Origin: Ilex aquifolium | Lineage: Eukaryota > Streptophyta > Magnoliopsida > Aquifoliales > Aquifoliaceae | Assembly (NCBI GenBank): GCA_951799425.1 | Contig: OX637407.1 | Coordinates: forward strand, 24,481,191-24,545,190 | Direction of reading: 5' to 3' | Length of the DNA: 64,000 nt | Part shown: in pieces, positions 13,801 through 26,600 of the stretch | How the letters are laid out: every line of letters begins with the position of its first letter | Numbering within the stretch: the stretch's first letter is position 1 | Made by a program: the position numbers and the translations under genes | Notes under the pieces: generated by a model | The model's input: the letters and a program-made list of their open reading frames with translations, nothing else | What the model was told of the DNA's origin: nothing | Databases searched by the model: none

Positions 13801-16800
13801 AAATCAACCACTACAAAAAACTTCACAAAAAATAAAAAGAAAAAAGAAAATGGTTTTCATAGAAGAGATTTTACATTTATGTGTGTATCAAGGTCCGTGA
13901 AAATCCTGCCAACAAGAACAGAAAACCTAATGGAAAATTCTAACACTGTTAATGTTGTTCAACATACGATGCATCTTGAGCTGCTAGTTTCAATTTAGAT
14001 TCTTATAAAAACAAAAAGAGAACACGAAAAGATGCTGGGACATTTACGGAATTTAAAACACGTATCCTCTATGTTGCACATATGAACAGGTTGAATCGCG
14101 AAATAAACATGATTGATTGATCCACTTCTTGTCCTCCTTTTTCTTTCTCAGACCCATCTAGTTTGATATAGTTTAAAAAATCCAATAAATAAATGAAGTA
14201 AAAAAAACCTCATATATACTTCACATTAGTTGATTGACCACACACAACTTTTAAAGCCAGAGTGAACATCCTACACAACAAAAGGGCATAAAAGACATGG
14301 AAAAATAACTTCAATGTGCAAACCACCTGATGGAATAGTAGTTGAAGGCGGCCCTGAAACCGAAGGAACTGAAGCTACGTCCATTTTTACCGGACTTTGA
14401 TTGGATGTCAAATTAGTCAATCCAGTCCGAGTTACAGCAGCACGAGCCTCCATGAAATTCTCCGAGATTAGGACAAGAAAATGAGGATTTTTAGCATTAT
14501 CAACAGGCGGATCTGCTGACCGTGGATTGCGTTTTGCCTAAAATGCCAAAGTGATGAAGTTATTAGCATGCCCAGTGTCAAAAAAGCATAGTAGTATTCA
14601 TAAATTCTTTCTATTTTAGGGCATTAGACACAAAATAATACTTCAATATTATAAATAACCAAATCTATATATAGGTAAACAAACAAATAACAGGAAAACC
14701 ATGTACATAATATGAGTCAAGTGTAAGCAATTAGAGGGCAAGGACCTTAAGAGGCAAGTAGAAAGAAAAAAAAATTCCAAATTGAGTATTGGAGGCCTAT
14801 GGCATTACTATTACAGAAAGCATTTCATGTTTCGCTTAACCCAACTCAAGTCAACTAAGACTTGTCTCTACTAATTGGGGATGGCTACATGAATTCTATT
14901 TCTCATCTATGAAGGTTCATACATTTTGTTAAACTGAAAGTTATTACACCATGTTTTACTATCTCATTCAGAGTTAATTTCTGTCTACCTCTACCACTTG
15001 CATTACCATCTAGATATATTATATCACTCTCAATCGTTGGTGCAAGAATAAGTTTTCTATAAACATCTTCAAACCATGCAAGTCAATTCTCTTTATCTTC
15101 TATTGGTGCTACTTCTATCTTAAAATTTTCATTTCTGCCACACTTAATTGCCCAACATGCTGTATCATTAAATATTTTCTTTGAAAAAACTGGCAGCAAA
15201 AGAAGCATTCGGCACTATATCTACACAGTAGGCCAACAAGAATATGAGATATGCCATGAATCTCATGACTTTCTCACACCCTTCCCCTAAATCTACAATC
15301 TTGAAAATCCAAACTTATCCAATTCGTCATGATGTGATCCGACAAACCAACCAACGTATTCTTATTGCCTATCCCTCTAACTAATAAAACTGCATCAATA
15401 CAAAAGGCCGGGCAAAGTTGATGTGAGAAATCGGTGCTGAAACATCACTACAACTAAACACATGGACTAGTTGAGTATGTTTTCAATAAGCTCATCCAAA
15501 AAAAGACAAATGATTAAGTACATAAAATAAACAATGCCATATTACCGCATTGTAGATTGCTCTAAGTTTTGGAAGCTGCTTTGGACAAATAACTGACAGA
15601 GAAACAGAACACTGCAGGCCAAAAAGTAAATAGTCAGCTCTGCCACTTAATACCTGAGCAAGTGATTTAGCAACTACCTTAACATCAGTGCCTGAGAAAA
15701 CAAGGAACAGATACTTCTATACTAGTACCTGTGCAAATGATTTAGCAACTGCCTCAGCATCAGATAGTCGACTTTCTGCTTGTGATTCTATGTTTTCACT
15801 CTGCTCTGAGTTCTGCAGTTGTGGTCGATAAACCGGTGTGGGTAAGGGATAAGGGTTACTTGCAGCGACAATAATGCAATGCCTCCCATCTGTATTTTGT
15901 TGAGCATGGCTTCCATTTGGAGAAGAGACCATCTGCGTAATGCATCAGAATAATTGTGATTAGACAGTTTGTCTACTTTTCAGTCACAAGTATCTTAAGA
16001 TTTGCCCATATCACTTGACAGCATGTTAGGGGTGGCAATTGAGTCGTATTATTTGTGTTTAGTTTAGGTAGTGTCATTTCGAGTTGTGTCGACTACTTGT
16101 CAACCCCAATCCAACCTGTATAACTAATTGTGTCAAGATGATCTGACATTCACCCGACCTGTTAATCAAACGAATCATGTTCATTGACAAACATAACACG
16201 TGAACCAGAAATTCAAATTTAAGTCTCCCTTCTCTCTCAACCAAATTAATCACTTCATACGTTATCCATAATCTATAAATTCCCTCGATCCATATGTTTG
16301 GTAGACTAAGTAAAAAGTTCTTTGATTTTACAATGATTCATATAATACTAGATCAAAAACTAGGAAAAAAAATAGAAAACATCAATTCTTTTCTATATTA
16401 TACCATCTAAACATATTTGTTATGTCAAATTGGGTTATTCATGTCTGACACTAAACTGACCTTTTTATTATCCAAGTTAGTGGGCCGTGTCATTTTTTTT
16501 ATCTTATTAAAAATTGTCACCCCTAGTCAAAAGCAATAGACATACTGTTATAGAGGTGCACACTTGTATGTTTTCCTTTTTTTTTTTTTTTTGAAAAAAC
16601 AATCTTCACCACTAAGATTTAAGGAGTATGTTTGGTAATGTAATAGATTCTATTATGTTGCATTGCAATTGAAACACGAACCCGTCCTCTAGAATGGTCC
16701 CATATGGTCCCATCCACCAACAAAAGTTATAAGGACAAATATTTTTATGGCAAAAGTTGTTCACATACTCAAAAGTTATAAGAAGGCATTAGCTTCAACT

Positions 16801-19800
16801 TGTCCAACAAGGAACTAAACATCGCATCCATTGAATCATTTAACAATTTTAACAATGGAGGAAGACAAATATTGCTCATCTAAAGTATCATCAACTGGAA
16901 ACGGATAACCCGGTGGTCTTTTCACACTTCTAAACCAACAACTCATCAAGAGGTCTGCATACTTATTCGGTAGAGTTCAGTATACACTTTCTTCACTACA
17001 TTTAAAGTATTTTAATTATAATTATCAATACTTTGTCCACTTACGTCACTTTTATATGATTGCACATGTAATTTAACCACAGTTTCCAGTTATAGCTGCA
17101 TGTTCTAAATAAACAGTGAATTGCAATTCCCTTTAAATTTTGTTATCGGAAATGCTCAACTTAAAAGAACATCTAAATGACAACCAATATCAAAACAGAA
17201 AGTAATAAAAGCCTAGATTAAGAAAGAGTCCTAAAACACCACATATATAAGTCTTTAATATATCAGAAGATGATCTGATAATGCTATATGTACACCCTTG
17301 GACTGAAGGAAAGAAAAATGATATCGTTCACCTTCAATGTGCAGCAGCGACAACGGGTAGGTAAATTCATTTAGTCTTCTAGAAGATACAGGATGCCTGG
17401 AACTAATAGAGCGGAATGGCAAGAAAGGAATTCGTGTAGCCAATTCTAGATAACTAGGGAAAGGCGTGTTTGGTCAAGCACTATTACTGGCAGAAATAAT
17501 TTGATCCTATCATAGGCTACCAGCTGTTGTTGCTACTTCCTAAAGAGCTTCAGTGCGAGTTTTCAGCACGCCCTAATTTTAGTTAAGAAAATCCACAGTA
17601 ACAGTCATAATAAATCCATCAATAACTGTCACGATGATCATCATTAACTCCTTCTTCCAGCTACTTTAAAAGTCACTCCTAGAGAGTATCAGCAAAAGAA
17701 TTTGATCAGCTAATAAGTTTATGTAATTCTCCTATATTTAAGCCTGCCTAAAATAAGCAATAGTTATACTCTGTAGAGAAATTCTAAACAAAATATGATT
17801 TGTTCCAAGTTGTAAAGAACTTGAATCAAGCAAAATGATCATGTTAACAAGAAAGAGGAGCTTGAAATTCATGAAAAGAAGAAAATGAACAGAAGAAATT
17901 TAATTGCAAACATAATTAACGCAACACCAGGGCCCATTCAGTATTTGTGAACTGAAATTTCAAATCTATATGGAGAAGGGCATAATAAACACCTCATACC
18001 ATTAAAGCTTCAGCAAGCCCTTCTGCAATCGCGGCATCACAGAAACCACCACCAGCAAAGGGTATAGCTGAAAGCCACTGAAAGAAAATATCAACATCTC
18101 TTGTCCAGCCACTCCGTTGTACTAGGCAACCTACGTAAAGGAGAGATCGGGAGAAGATAAAAAGAGAGGAAAGGATAAAAAAGAACTTTGTTAGTTGCCA
18201 CACAAATACAAACAGTTAATGAAGCATTCAGGAAGATTGAAGTCTAAATATCTTGATATTGATTGAACTCTAAAACCACAGAATGAAACTGATTCATGAT
18301 ATTTTTGAATAGTAAAAACATTTGAATCCTCATATAAAATTTTCAACTCTACACACTGTTACATGAAAGAGGAGGTGGGCAACAGGTGAGAAGGATGGAT
18401 TTCTGCATGGTGGGGGCTGTGCATGATGTCAACTCATTTTCTTTTTTTCACAAACCAGTTTACTCAGCAAAGAGCAAAATAACATCAATCAAAAATCCAT
18501 GTATCATAAATCCATAATAAAATGGGAAAAACGCACCACTGTAAGATCCATGAGCATTAAACATGACCAGAGACAGCTCGACAATGGGAGCAGATTGCTT
18601 CTGTTTATCCAAAAAACGTGAACAGATAGATTAAAATGATAGAAGGTAAAACAGGGCAAGATACAGAATTAATTATTACAGAAGTAAATAATGCCATCAA
18701 CCAGTGAACTCTTAACTTAAACGAAACAAAATCTGCTGATAGTTGCAAATAGATGCCAAAAGGCGCTGTCATCTGAGCATTCATTTGTTGCTCACAAATA
18801 TACAGATTAGTGACAAATGCATGTGCAATATAAAGTAAGACATTCAGATCATTCCATGTAAGATCCATAGTATACAAAGATATGTAAACTCTGGTTCAAG
18901 CTCAAGTCAGGCACCATTAACATTCTACCTTACTTTCCTCTAAGTGCATCTCTCTCCCCTTTCCCAAAACCCTAGATCCTGGAAAATATTACACATTTTA
19001 ATCATCTCCTGCTCTTATTTTGACTAGACATTATTTTCTCTAGAATTTCATTTACCTTTGTAACATCAATTTTCAACTGTCTTTGTAACATCAGTTATCA
19101 ATTATCTTTGTAACATCAGTTTTCAAAATCCCATATAGTAAGGAAGTGTTGTCTTACATTTCATAGGAATGCATTAGGGTCCTAAATGAAATGTTTATGG
19201 GCATCATTTAGAGAAGTTGACACCGTGGTTAAGCAAACCCTCGAATGTGTAACAAGGATGCCTCCAAAGTCCATACGTCTATTGAGCACATAATAGAACA
19301 TAAGCTCACTTAGGAATCTAAAGCTTCTGAATCCTACAAGGAGTAGCCAGATACATCTGCCAAAGTACAAGAATCAAACTTGAAGAGCTCCAGCAGGGTT
19401 ATCGTTCTTCTCAAACTTCTTTCATTGTTAGCCATGATTAAGAAAGAACCTCTTGTGGAATATCAGAGGCATAGGCAACATCAAATCAAAAAGGAGGGTT
19501 GCCAAGCTTGTAAAAATGTATAATATATTGTTGATTGCTATTAACCATTTGATGCTTTCTTTAAGTTTTCTTCAAGTTAAATATGTTAGCATTTTTTTTT
19601 TTTTTGGGTTAAAATTTTACGAGTCAAGGTATTTTGGCAGTTTTCACTTTTCGGGTAATGGACTTTTGTGGTGATCCATGAACCTTATTTTGGGTCAGGT
19701 AACATCATCGGACACTTTTGTATACACGGTTTGCACCCCAAATGAAAATTTTACTAATAAAAAACAATGTCATTGGGCGCTTATCTATAAATTTATCATA

Positions 19801-22800
19801 GCTTCATTCTACAAACAACAACCCCTCCCCCCCCCCCCCCCCCCTCCCCGGGCAAAAAAAAAAAAAAAGGCCCCTGGCCAACCGATGGGCCTTCAGTAGG
19901 TTTAACGGGTTTTAAAATGGAAGTTCTTGAGTTTGTAATTTTGCAGTCATAACTCTAGTAAGATCCAAAAAGTCCAGCAACCTGTCTTTTGATGCAATAA
20001 AAATCCGCTTAAACAAATTTTAAAAGCTTTTGAAGCTCTCTCAAGATTGTTTGATGCAACCCTAAACTAGTTGATGTGTACCTATTCTAGAAAGGATTCC
20101 TAGTATCTAAAATAATTTCACCCTGCACCAAAAAGACCTATTTAACAAGCCAGTCATCTCTGTCCTTCACACATGCAGACCAAGAACCCTAAAAACGAAA
20201 TGTGTATGTTATAGATGCTTTTAAGTATTATTTATGACCCAGAACATCAACAAAATACGTTTTCTTCATGTACACTAGAACCAAATGCAGCCCTTTCTTA
20301 TGAATTCAGAGACTAAACAAACTCCTCCTGTTGGCTGACCTTTAGCCACAAAGAAACTAACGTAACTAGTCTTAAAAGCCATTTTTCTGTCCTTTATCGT
20401 TTCTGGAATTAGAACTAGAAGAAGTACCACTTGGCATATGTTTCGAGGATTAAGGGTTCGTGTGCAAGTGCAGGGATGGGGGTTTCAATCAATTAATCAA
20501 TGTGGAGAACCATGCCAAAAGGGCTATTTTTCATTCTAACACAACAATTTGTTAAGAAAATGGTCCTTGACTGTATGTATAAGGCTGGTCAGAGCAGAAT
20601 TATATCTACCGACTACCAAATGCATCAGAATCTACTAGCATTTTCTTAAGTTTGATGCTCTCACAAATTGCCTTTTCTCATGTAGAATAGTCCATCACAT
20701 AAAATTATGTTATCCAATTATAGGGCCCCCTATTTACTCTACCATAAAAGCACTTTATGGATTTCAAATGGGGAATAGAGCCATGGCTTATACTGCGTTA
20801 TAACTAGGGGTGCAACTTGGGTTGGGCAACCCGATTTCAACCCAAGCCCAACCCGAAAAAATTAGGGCTTGGGCTAGAGTTTTTAATATTTGGGTTGGGC
20901 TTGGGTCAAAAAACCTCAACCCGAATTCAATTTGGGTCGGGCTCGGGTTGAGGCATCGGCAACCCGATTTCAACCCGAACCCGACAAATTAAAAAATAAT
21001 TATATATATATAAAGCATTAGCACTTTTTTTCATTTTTACTCCATCGTCCTCTGTTTTTTGTTGCTTGCTACTCTGTTATGCATGATTAGTGGTGATAGT
21101 GTGATGTTTTAAGTTTAATGTTTTTATGGGCCTAATTTCTATGTTTTCTGGGATTGTGCTTTGAGATCACTAGTTTTTTGGTGTGAAAGCAGATGATCAA
21201 TAATCGTGCACTGTTACGAATGAAAATATATGGATTGTTTTATGAATTTGTAATTATTCTCCCCCTCTCTCTGTCTCTCTTGCAGTGAACCCGAATTTAA
21301 CCCGAGCCCGCCCGAATGAAACTCGGGCAGTGCTCGGGTTGAGTTCCTCAATCCGAGGTAGGGTTAGGGTTAGGGTTAGGGTTAGGGTTGAAGATTATAT
21401 ACCTAGGGTTGGACTAGGATTGACTGTCTAATCCGCCCGAGTTGCACCCCTAGTTATAACACAATTCCTTATCCTCAGGCATAGCTGTTCATGCAATGTG
21501 GCATGGAACATCTGTGGCAGGAGTCTTACATTTGAGAGAGAGGTCAGACCAATCCCATTCATCTTGATCTGATCTGAATGGATCTTGTTGAAAGAATTGA
21601 CTCCCTAAGACAAGAGCTTTTCGAAAAGAAAAAGATCCTTATCCGATACTTCAAGACAATCTAATGAAAAATAACTTCAAAATTCCATAGTCACCAAAAT
21701 CCAAAATGAAGGCAGAAAAAAAAATCCTATTACATATTGTACATGATACTCTTTTAAACATCAAAACAGCTACTTTAGCACTAAGAACATTTCTTTTGTA
21801 TGAATACCATATCATCACATCTAATATACAAACAGCGCAGATACACAACCAGCTTTCGGATTTAAATAGAATACAGAAAAAAAATAGCACAATTAAATTT
21901 CACAAAACTTCAGATGAAATAAATATATGCTTACCTGCCCTGCCAACTCATTTCCACAAAAATACCTGCACAATGTAGAAAATAATTCAGAACCAAATAG
22001 CGAAATAAGTACCTAAAATTTGTTGATGAGTTCAGAAACAAATATATCACTGACCACAAACGTCATTTATAAGATGATGACAAATAGACAATATTTATAG
22101 TTGAAGTATAAACCGCATGGTAGTCAACAAATAGAATAACCTACAAGCTCAATGCATTCTTGCACTTCGTACAGCTACAAGTGCGGGATAATTTTCAATT
22201 ATTTTAAGGCACAAACTAGTTACTTGACATGATAAAGCACATTAGGTTTTTCCCAAGAAAAAGTAATCACCACATCCACTACATAACCATTTTCATTAGT
22301 AGGCCTGTCAAAATAAATTGATGCCACATTAGGCGAAACTAACGAACAAATATAAAATGCATTTTCTTATCAGTATAAGTGTATAACAAAGAAAAGCATG
22401 AACAGAGAAAAAAAATCAAGAGATTGCAACTTCACTTTGTAAAAATTTAATAATGATCAAAATAACAAAGATCCTCAACACATCATACCCCAAAAATTCA
22501 TATATAATCATCTAATTTCGACACAGTGATGAACTTCATGCAGAGAATGAAGAAACACCAATTACTACCTCTCATCTGCAAGGCTAGGAAATAACATAGA
22601 CTTTATTGCTATGCAGCAGTTCACCCACAGGTAACACCAAAATTGTCAGAGCCACGATTCTCAGATGAATATGAAATAGATTTGTCCCTCTTTCTTAAAT
22701 TAACACAGGACAAATTTCATGCTGCTGGTTTAGTAGCACCTTGAAAGAAGGATGGAGATCCTTCAAGTTGTTTAACAAAAAACACTCAGCAATACAAGAA

Positions 22801-25068
22801 CCCCAGGCCTGACAATTCTTCAAAAATATAATAACCCTTGTTTGGGCATCAAAATCATTATCGTCAGAGAAACAACAAGCCAACCACAGAATGTCCCTTA
22901 AAAAAATAGAGGGGGAAAAAAGAAGAATGACCAACAGAAATATGATACCAAGGAAGAAAAATGAAATACCTGAAATTATTGAAATAAATTAACCACAATT
23001 CCTATGTGATGTTAGTTTCAACATTGCAGAATACATCAAAATCCCGAAAAAAAGAAGAAGTTCACAGCCTCCCAATTCTACCGGGGAACAATTTTCCAAT
23101 GGCTATTTGGTCATGTGACCAAAATCAATGGACATATCTCCTCCAAATCGACATAAAAAAATCAACCTTAGTAGTCCTAATTATTTGATGGGGAATGCAA
23201 GTGCTCTTACTAGATATCATAATCTTCTTAGACAGAAACTATCATGCCTTACAGAAACAAAAACACACACAACTACAGCAACGCAAAACAACATAAAATA
23301 GGATGAGTTGTCACTTTATATGGCAGATAATAACAGACAATGGAAGAGGTGTACAGAAAGAACACATGTCTCTTCCAAGCAGACTTAAATGCAGGCATCA
23401 CAAGCACTTGAGTGACAACAGTTGACTGAGATTGGATACTTAACTATGGATAATAAACTATTGGAAGGAAAAGTGGCTTGCATCAAAACAGAAAGTTAAA
23501 GCAATTAAAAGGGGAGTTCTGCAAACAGAAACTGCAATGCTTGTAAATCGAGTGCAGAGTGACCAAACAATATTTTTCAAATAATCCATATGAATGGTAT
23601 GCCAAAAGAAACCCAAGGCAGCCGTCCCTTCAATGACGACAATCAATTGTTTCTTGGATATGGTTTCTGGCATCATGTTGTGAAAAAGAAATGTGAGGGA
23701 AGGCAAACTTTAGGAGGCGTATATCGCAACCTCGTTGTTATGTCTAGGTTAAATAGGACAAACACCTGTTAAATAGCATCCATATTGAATGGGCTATTAA
23801 AGGACCGTATTTATCAATAAATCTCGTATCTGCATCTGATACTTCCTATATGTGTCTGGTTCTCCCTATATATATCCTTCTACACTCATATGGAGTAACT
23901 CTGGGAAGACATGGATATTGTTTAAGGCTTGCACCATTTTCTTAACACATCCATGATCCATCAGTATAAGAATTGCTGACCTTTATGTGATATCTTTGTA
24001 AAAAGCACAAATTCACCAAGATGTCCACTTTATATCACAGGAGAAGGGGTAACCCGTAACCTTAAATGACCCAATTGCTACCTGGAACTTAGGTTCATAT
24101 ATGTGAGAAATTAACTTTACCTATACTTAGGCAACAAATAACCTACATTTAGAGTTGATAACTTGGTTTTGGAAAGATAATGAAGCGACAATCAAACTTA
24201 GAAAAAGAAGACAAAGTGAATGCAAAAGTCAGACACACAAGCAGGCAGAGAAAATTTTGAGAATAAATGTAACAGTTAAAATGGGTTGTCCCATCCCTTA
24301 TTCAAAACTCTAAATTGACACGGTTTTTGGTCAAAATCTTTCATTTACTAACGTGATCTTGATTTCCTTTACTGGACGGCCATCAAACCAAATTGTTCTC
24401 TTCAACACATATATAAGAAGCCAATACCCAATTTTGTCCACCAATTCAGGGTGTTGGGAAAGATGTCCTGGGACTGGTTGAAACCATACACCCCAACATT
24501 TCTTAAGTTTTCGTTTTGACAGTAACAGTCGAATTATGTTAGCACAACGTAGTTACAACTCAAACCAGTATTCCCACGCTCAACAGCCCATGCTTTATCT
24601 ATTTCACCAAGCAATAGCCCTACCCGTAGCTAGAAATAGAACTTGAACGGTTACCCTCTCGATCACATCAACCCCATTCAAATTTTTTCCACCAATGGAG
24701 CGAATTTCATGAATTAAACAAAGCTGTTGCAATGCCAGGCACTACAAAAAAAATATAAAATCAAAAAACATAAATCATCATAACATTAAAAACCAAAAAG
24801 GGTACCATAACAAACACTAATCCCGTTCATACTCCGAGAATTCTGCAAATACACAAAGCCCTAACGTTGTAAAGCAGTCAATCCAACCTCATTAAAACAA
24901 ACAGGGGTATATGCCTGTGTGTATATCTATTGTCTATATAAAGTGTCAGAGGGAGATGATACGAGAGTACCTTATGATCTTGTCGAGGTAATCAGAGACG
25001 ATGGTTTGCCAGAAGGGACCCATGGCAGCGGTGCCTTCAACGGCCACGATCAACTGTTTGTTCGCCAT
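7899..25068 (-). CDS. MED25: Mediator of RNA polymerase II subunit 25 (MED25/PFT1)
   Basis: MED25 is a tail-module Mediator subunit in the nucleus that contacts transcription activators; in Arabidopsis it links jasmonate, light and flowering responses. I assembled 15 coding exons in consistent phase: 25068-24971, 21965-21935, 18600-18537, 18130-18000, 15932-15729, 15611-15546, 14537-14327, 13544-13477, 13373-12528, 10451-10398, 10126-10098, 9163-9095, 8994-8910, 8532-8446, 8315-7899. They give 819 residues, close to the Arabidopsis protein (about 836). Residues 1 to about 220 form the von Willebrand A-like domain (starts [20 protein letters not shown]; contains [15 protein letters not shown]). 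About 290-560 is the Ser/Gly/Met-rich linker. About 564-681 is the activator-interacting (ACID) domain, with SKYVKVWEG and [14 protein letters not shown]. From about 690 the tail is rich in Gln. Introns are large and full of insertions. The 5' UTR and promoter lie upstream of 25068. Confidence 0.95.
8769..8792. repeat. Poly-G run of about 24 bases
   Basis: An uninterrupted G tract in the MED25 intron between exons 13 and 14 (C tract in the transcript). Its exact length is likely to be unreliable in sequencing. Confidence 0.85.
9518..9912 (+). pseudogene. ycf2: Nuclear insertion of plastid ycf2 fragment
   Basis: Plus-strand reading gives consecutive stretches characteristic of plastid Ycf2: [18 protein letters not shown], then [57 protein letters not shown] and SDRWSELQL. 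Ycf2 is a large essential plastid protein, so about 395 bp of internal gene here is a NUPT (plastid DNA in the nucleus). It is broken: an in-frame TGA lies near 9590, the frame shifts after SFLQTE and returns before REKQM, and another shift precedes SDRWSEL. It sits in the MED25 intron between exons 11 and 12, antisense to MED25. Ends are approximate. Confidence 0.9.
14820..15180. mobile_element. Possible SINE- or LINE-derived repeat
   Basis: Intronic DNA in MED25 containing 'aattggggatggctacatgaa' near 14873, which resembles the conserved 'ggggtcggctacatgga' segment I recall from Au-type plant SINEs, and 'ttttcatttctgccacactta' near 15127, a word common in degenerate plant LINE 3' regions. 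No ends, tail or target duplication were found. Low confidence. Confidence 0.3.
16027..16525. mobile_element. hAT-like MITE, 499 bp
   Basis: Terminal inverted repeats TAGGGGTGGCAATT at the left and, reverse-complemented, TAGGGGTGACAATT at the right. The interior contains 'gtgtcgactacttgtcaacc' and 'cacccgacctgttaatc' words typical of short non-autonomous hAT elements. The flanking 8-mers (cagcatgt and gtcaaaag) do not match, so the target duplication has decayed. Inside the MED25 intron between exons 4 and 5. Confidence 0.65.
19440..19560 (+). mobile_element. LINE endonuclease N-terminal fragment
   Basis: The plus strand reads [20 protein letters not shown] followed by MYNILLIAI. This matches the start of the endonuclease domain of plant L1-type LINEs (pattern WNIRG.GN...RR..KL......). 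Only about 40 residues are recognisable and the downstream sequence is unrelated, so it is a short relic. It lies in MED25 intron 2. Confidence 0.65.
20805..21452. mobile_element. hAT-type MITE, 648 bp, with TTAGGG array
   Basis: Terminal inverted repeats begin TAGGGGTGCAACT on both sides. The element is flanked by an 8-bp direct repeat GTTATAAC at 20797-20804 and 21453-21460, the hAT target size; the 8-mer is itself a palindrome. Subterminal regions are dense in 'cccgaatttcaacccga' and 'gggttgggcttggg' words. At about 21359-21389 there is a run of five or so TTAGGG-type hexamers. No transposase ORF. Located in MED25 intron 2. Confidence 0.88.
23564..23661 (-). pseudogene. Degenerate extra copy of MED25 exon 1
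   Basis: Inside MED25 intron 1, about 1.3 kb downstream of the true first exon, the minus strand reads [20 protein letters not shown] then [12 protein letters not shown]. The true exon 1 reads [20 protein letters not shown] then [12 protein letters not shown]. The two align over the full 98 nt without gaps, with roughly two thirds of the residues the same. The copy lacks the start codon at the equivalent position (ATA) and the GT donor at its end. It could be a tandem exon duplication or a piece of a retro-copy. It is in the sense orientation, so it is transcribed within the intron. Confidence 0.8.
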
Positions 25069-25449
25069 GTGTTCGTCAAAATGTCCCAATCAAATGGTTT
25101 TTGTTGCTCTTTCAAACGATTTTCAACTACTGCCGTTGAAAGTCGGCGGACTACCCGTACTCTATGCCAATCAACAGTAAACTTCGGCAGGTTTTACGCT
25201 TTCTCTCCCACTAGATTCAAATCAGATTCAAGTATTCAACCCGCTCTGCGATGGAGGGTGAACTACTGTGCTTTCAAATCTGCCTTCTCTCCTATTCTCA
25301 TGAATATTTAAGGATGTTCTTATTAATGATCCAAATGTAGTATAAGTAGTAATAGGGGTCCAACGCAGGCTGGTTTAATAGAGGTTGGTATTGAGGCTGG
25401 TTTAACCGGGACAGGTGCACTCATTTTCTATTTTTTTGGAGTGGTGTAA

Positions 25450-25680
25450 GTTTGATTCAAATTACGCGGACTTTGATTAATCTTTTCTTCGGTCTACTTA
25501 AAGACAGGTCATCCATACCGGGATTAAAAAATTCACGAGGGATAAATTACTTCTTACTTAGTATTAAGAGATTATCAAATTTTGAACTCATAACGTTTGA
25601 ATTTACAAACTCGTTCCTTTATTTACATAATTTTTCTAAACTCCTAAAGCTCGGGGAACGAATTCGCATTCTCAATTTAT
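25450..25680 (+). repeat. Dispersed repeat family, copy 1
   Basis: Shares an ordered set of words with 26415-26600 and with the reverse complement of 53165-53345: a 'gactaat..cttcg/ccggt' segment, then 'aggtcatcca', then 'gggataaat', then 'aaatt(c/t)gaa'. The family has no recognised coding potential or terminal repeats. It sits upstream of MED25. Confidence 0.5.
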
Positions 25681-26414
25681 AGCAATTTCATTTTTTTAAT
25701 TTGCGAATTCAACTAATTTGCATTATATACTTTCTTATTATTACTAAATTTTTTATTTATGAAGTACTCACTTAGACCTAAGAGATACATATCAAACTAA
25801 AAAAATATTTGTAAATTGTTATTGTCATTTTAAGACTTTATAACCAACATATATTTAAAAATTAAATAGTGTTTCATAGTTGTACATGAAATTTTAATTT
25901 TTTATAATTTATTTATATTAAATTTTGATGAGTAAATGCATGTCTGTATGCATATAATATAATGTTCTTAAGATGCTCTCACTCTCAATTTTTTTTTTGA
26001 ATGTTGATGTTGTTGCACTCTCACCCCCGCTCCTGCTCTATATGATCTGGCTCGTCCCTTTCTCCACTGGATTACCTATTTGGGGTGAGTACGCTCATTT
26101 TAAATACACGAGATTTTCATTTATTACAAGATAGATTCTCATTAATTATGAGATATATAATGAATAGTATGTGACCTGTTAATTTTGAAGAGATTAATTT
26201 TGTGGAGTAATATTATTTAATAAAGACAAAAATAGCAATATCATATTTCCTAAATGAAATTTCCAAAAATAAAAAAGTCATAATAAAACCAAATTTGGTA
26301 GTTACATATTAATGTTGAAACACCATATAAATATTTGGTGCATACCAGTTGTTTAATGACATTATATTAAAAAGTTGTATATTGAAATCATTTAGGACTA
26401 TTTTTTTTTTTAAC

Positions 26415-26600
26415 AGTCAGAGGCATTCGGGTTAATTTACGTGCATGTCAACTAATTCCTCATCCGTTCGGTCAAAAACAGATCATCCACGTTAGGACTT
26501 CATGAGAGATTTATCCCTCATGACCTGGGGGCAAAAAGTTGTTAAAATTCGAAATCGAGGCGTCTAAGTTTTACAATTCGTCCTTATTGTAAGATTTGAC
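26415..26600 (+). repeat. Dispersed repeat family, copy 2
   Basis: Contains 'aactaattcctcatccgttcg', 'agatcatccacgttaggact', 'gagagatttatccctcatga' and 'aaaattcgaaatcgaggcgt' in the same order as in the other two copies. Divergence between copies is high, so the family is old. Confidence 0.5.
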
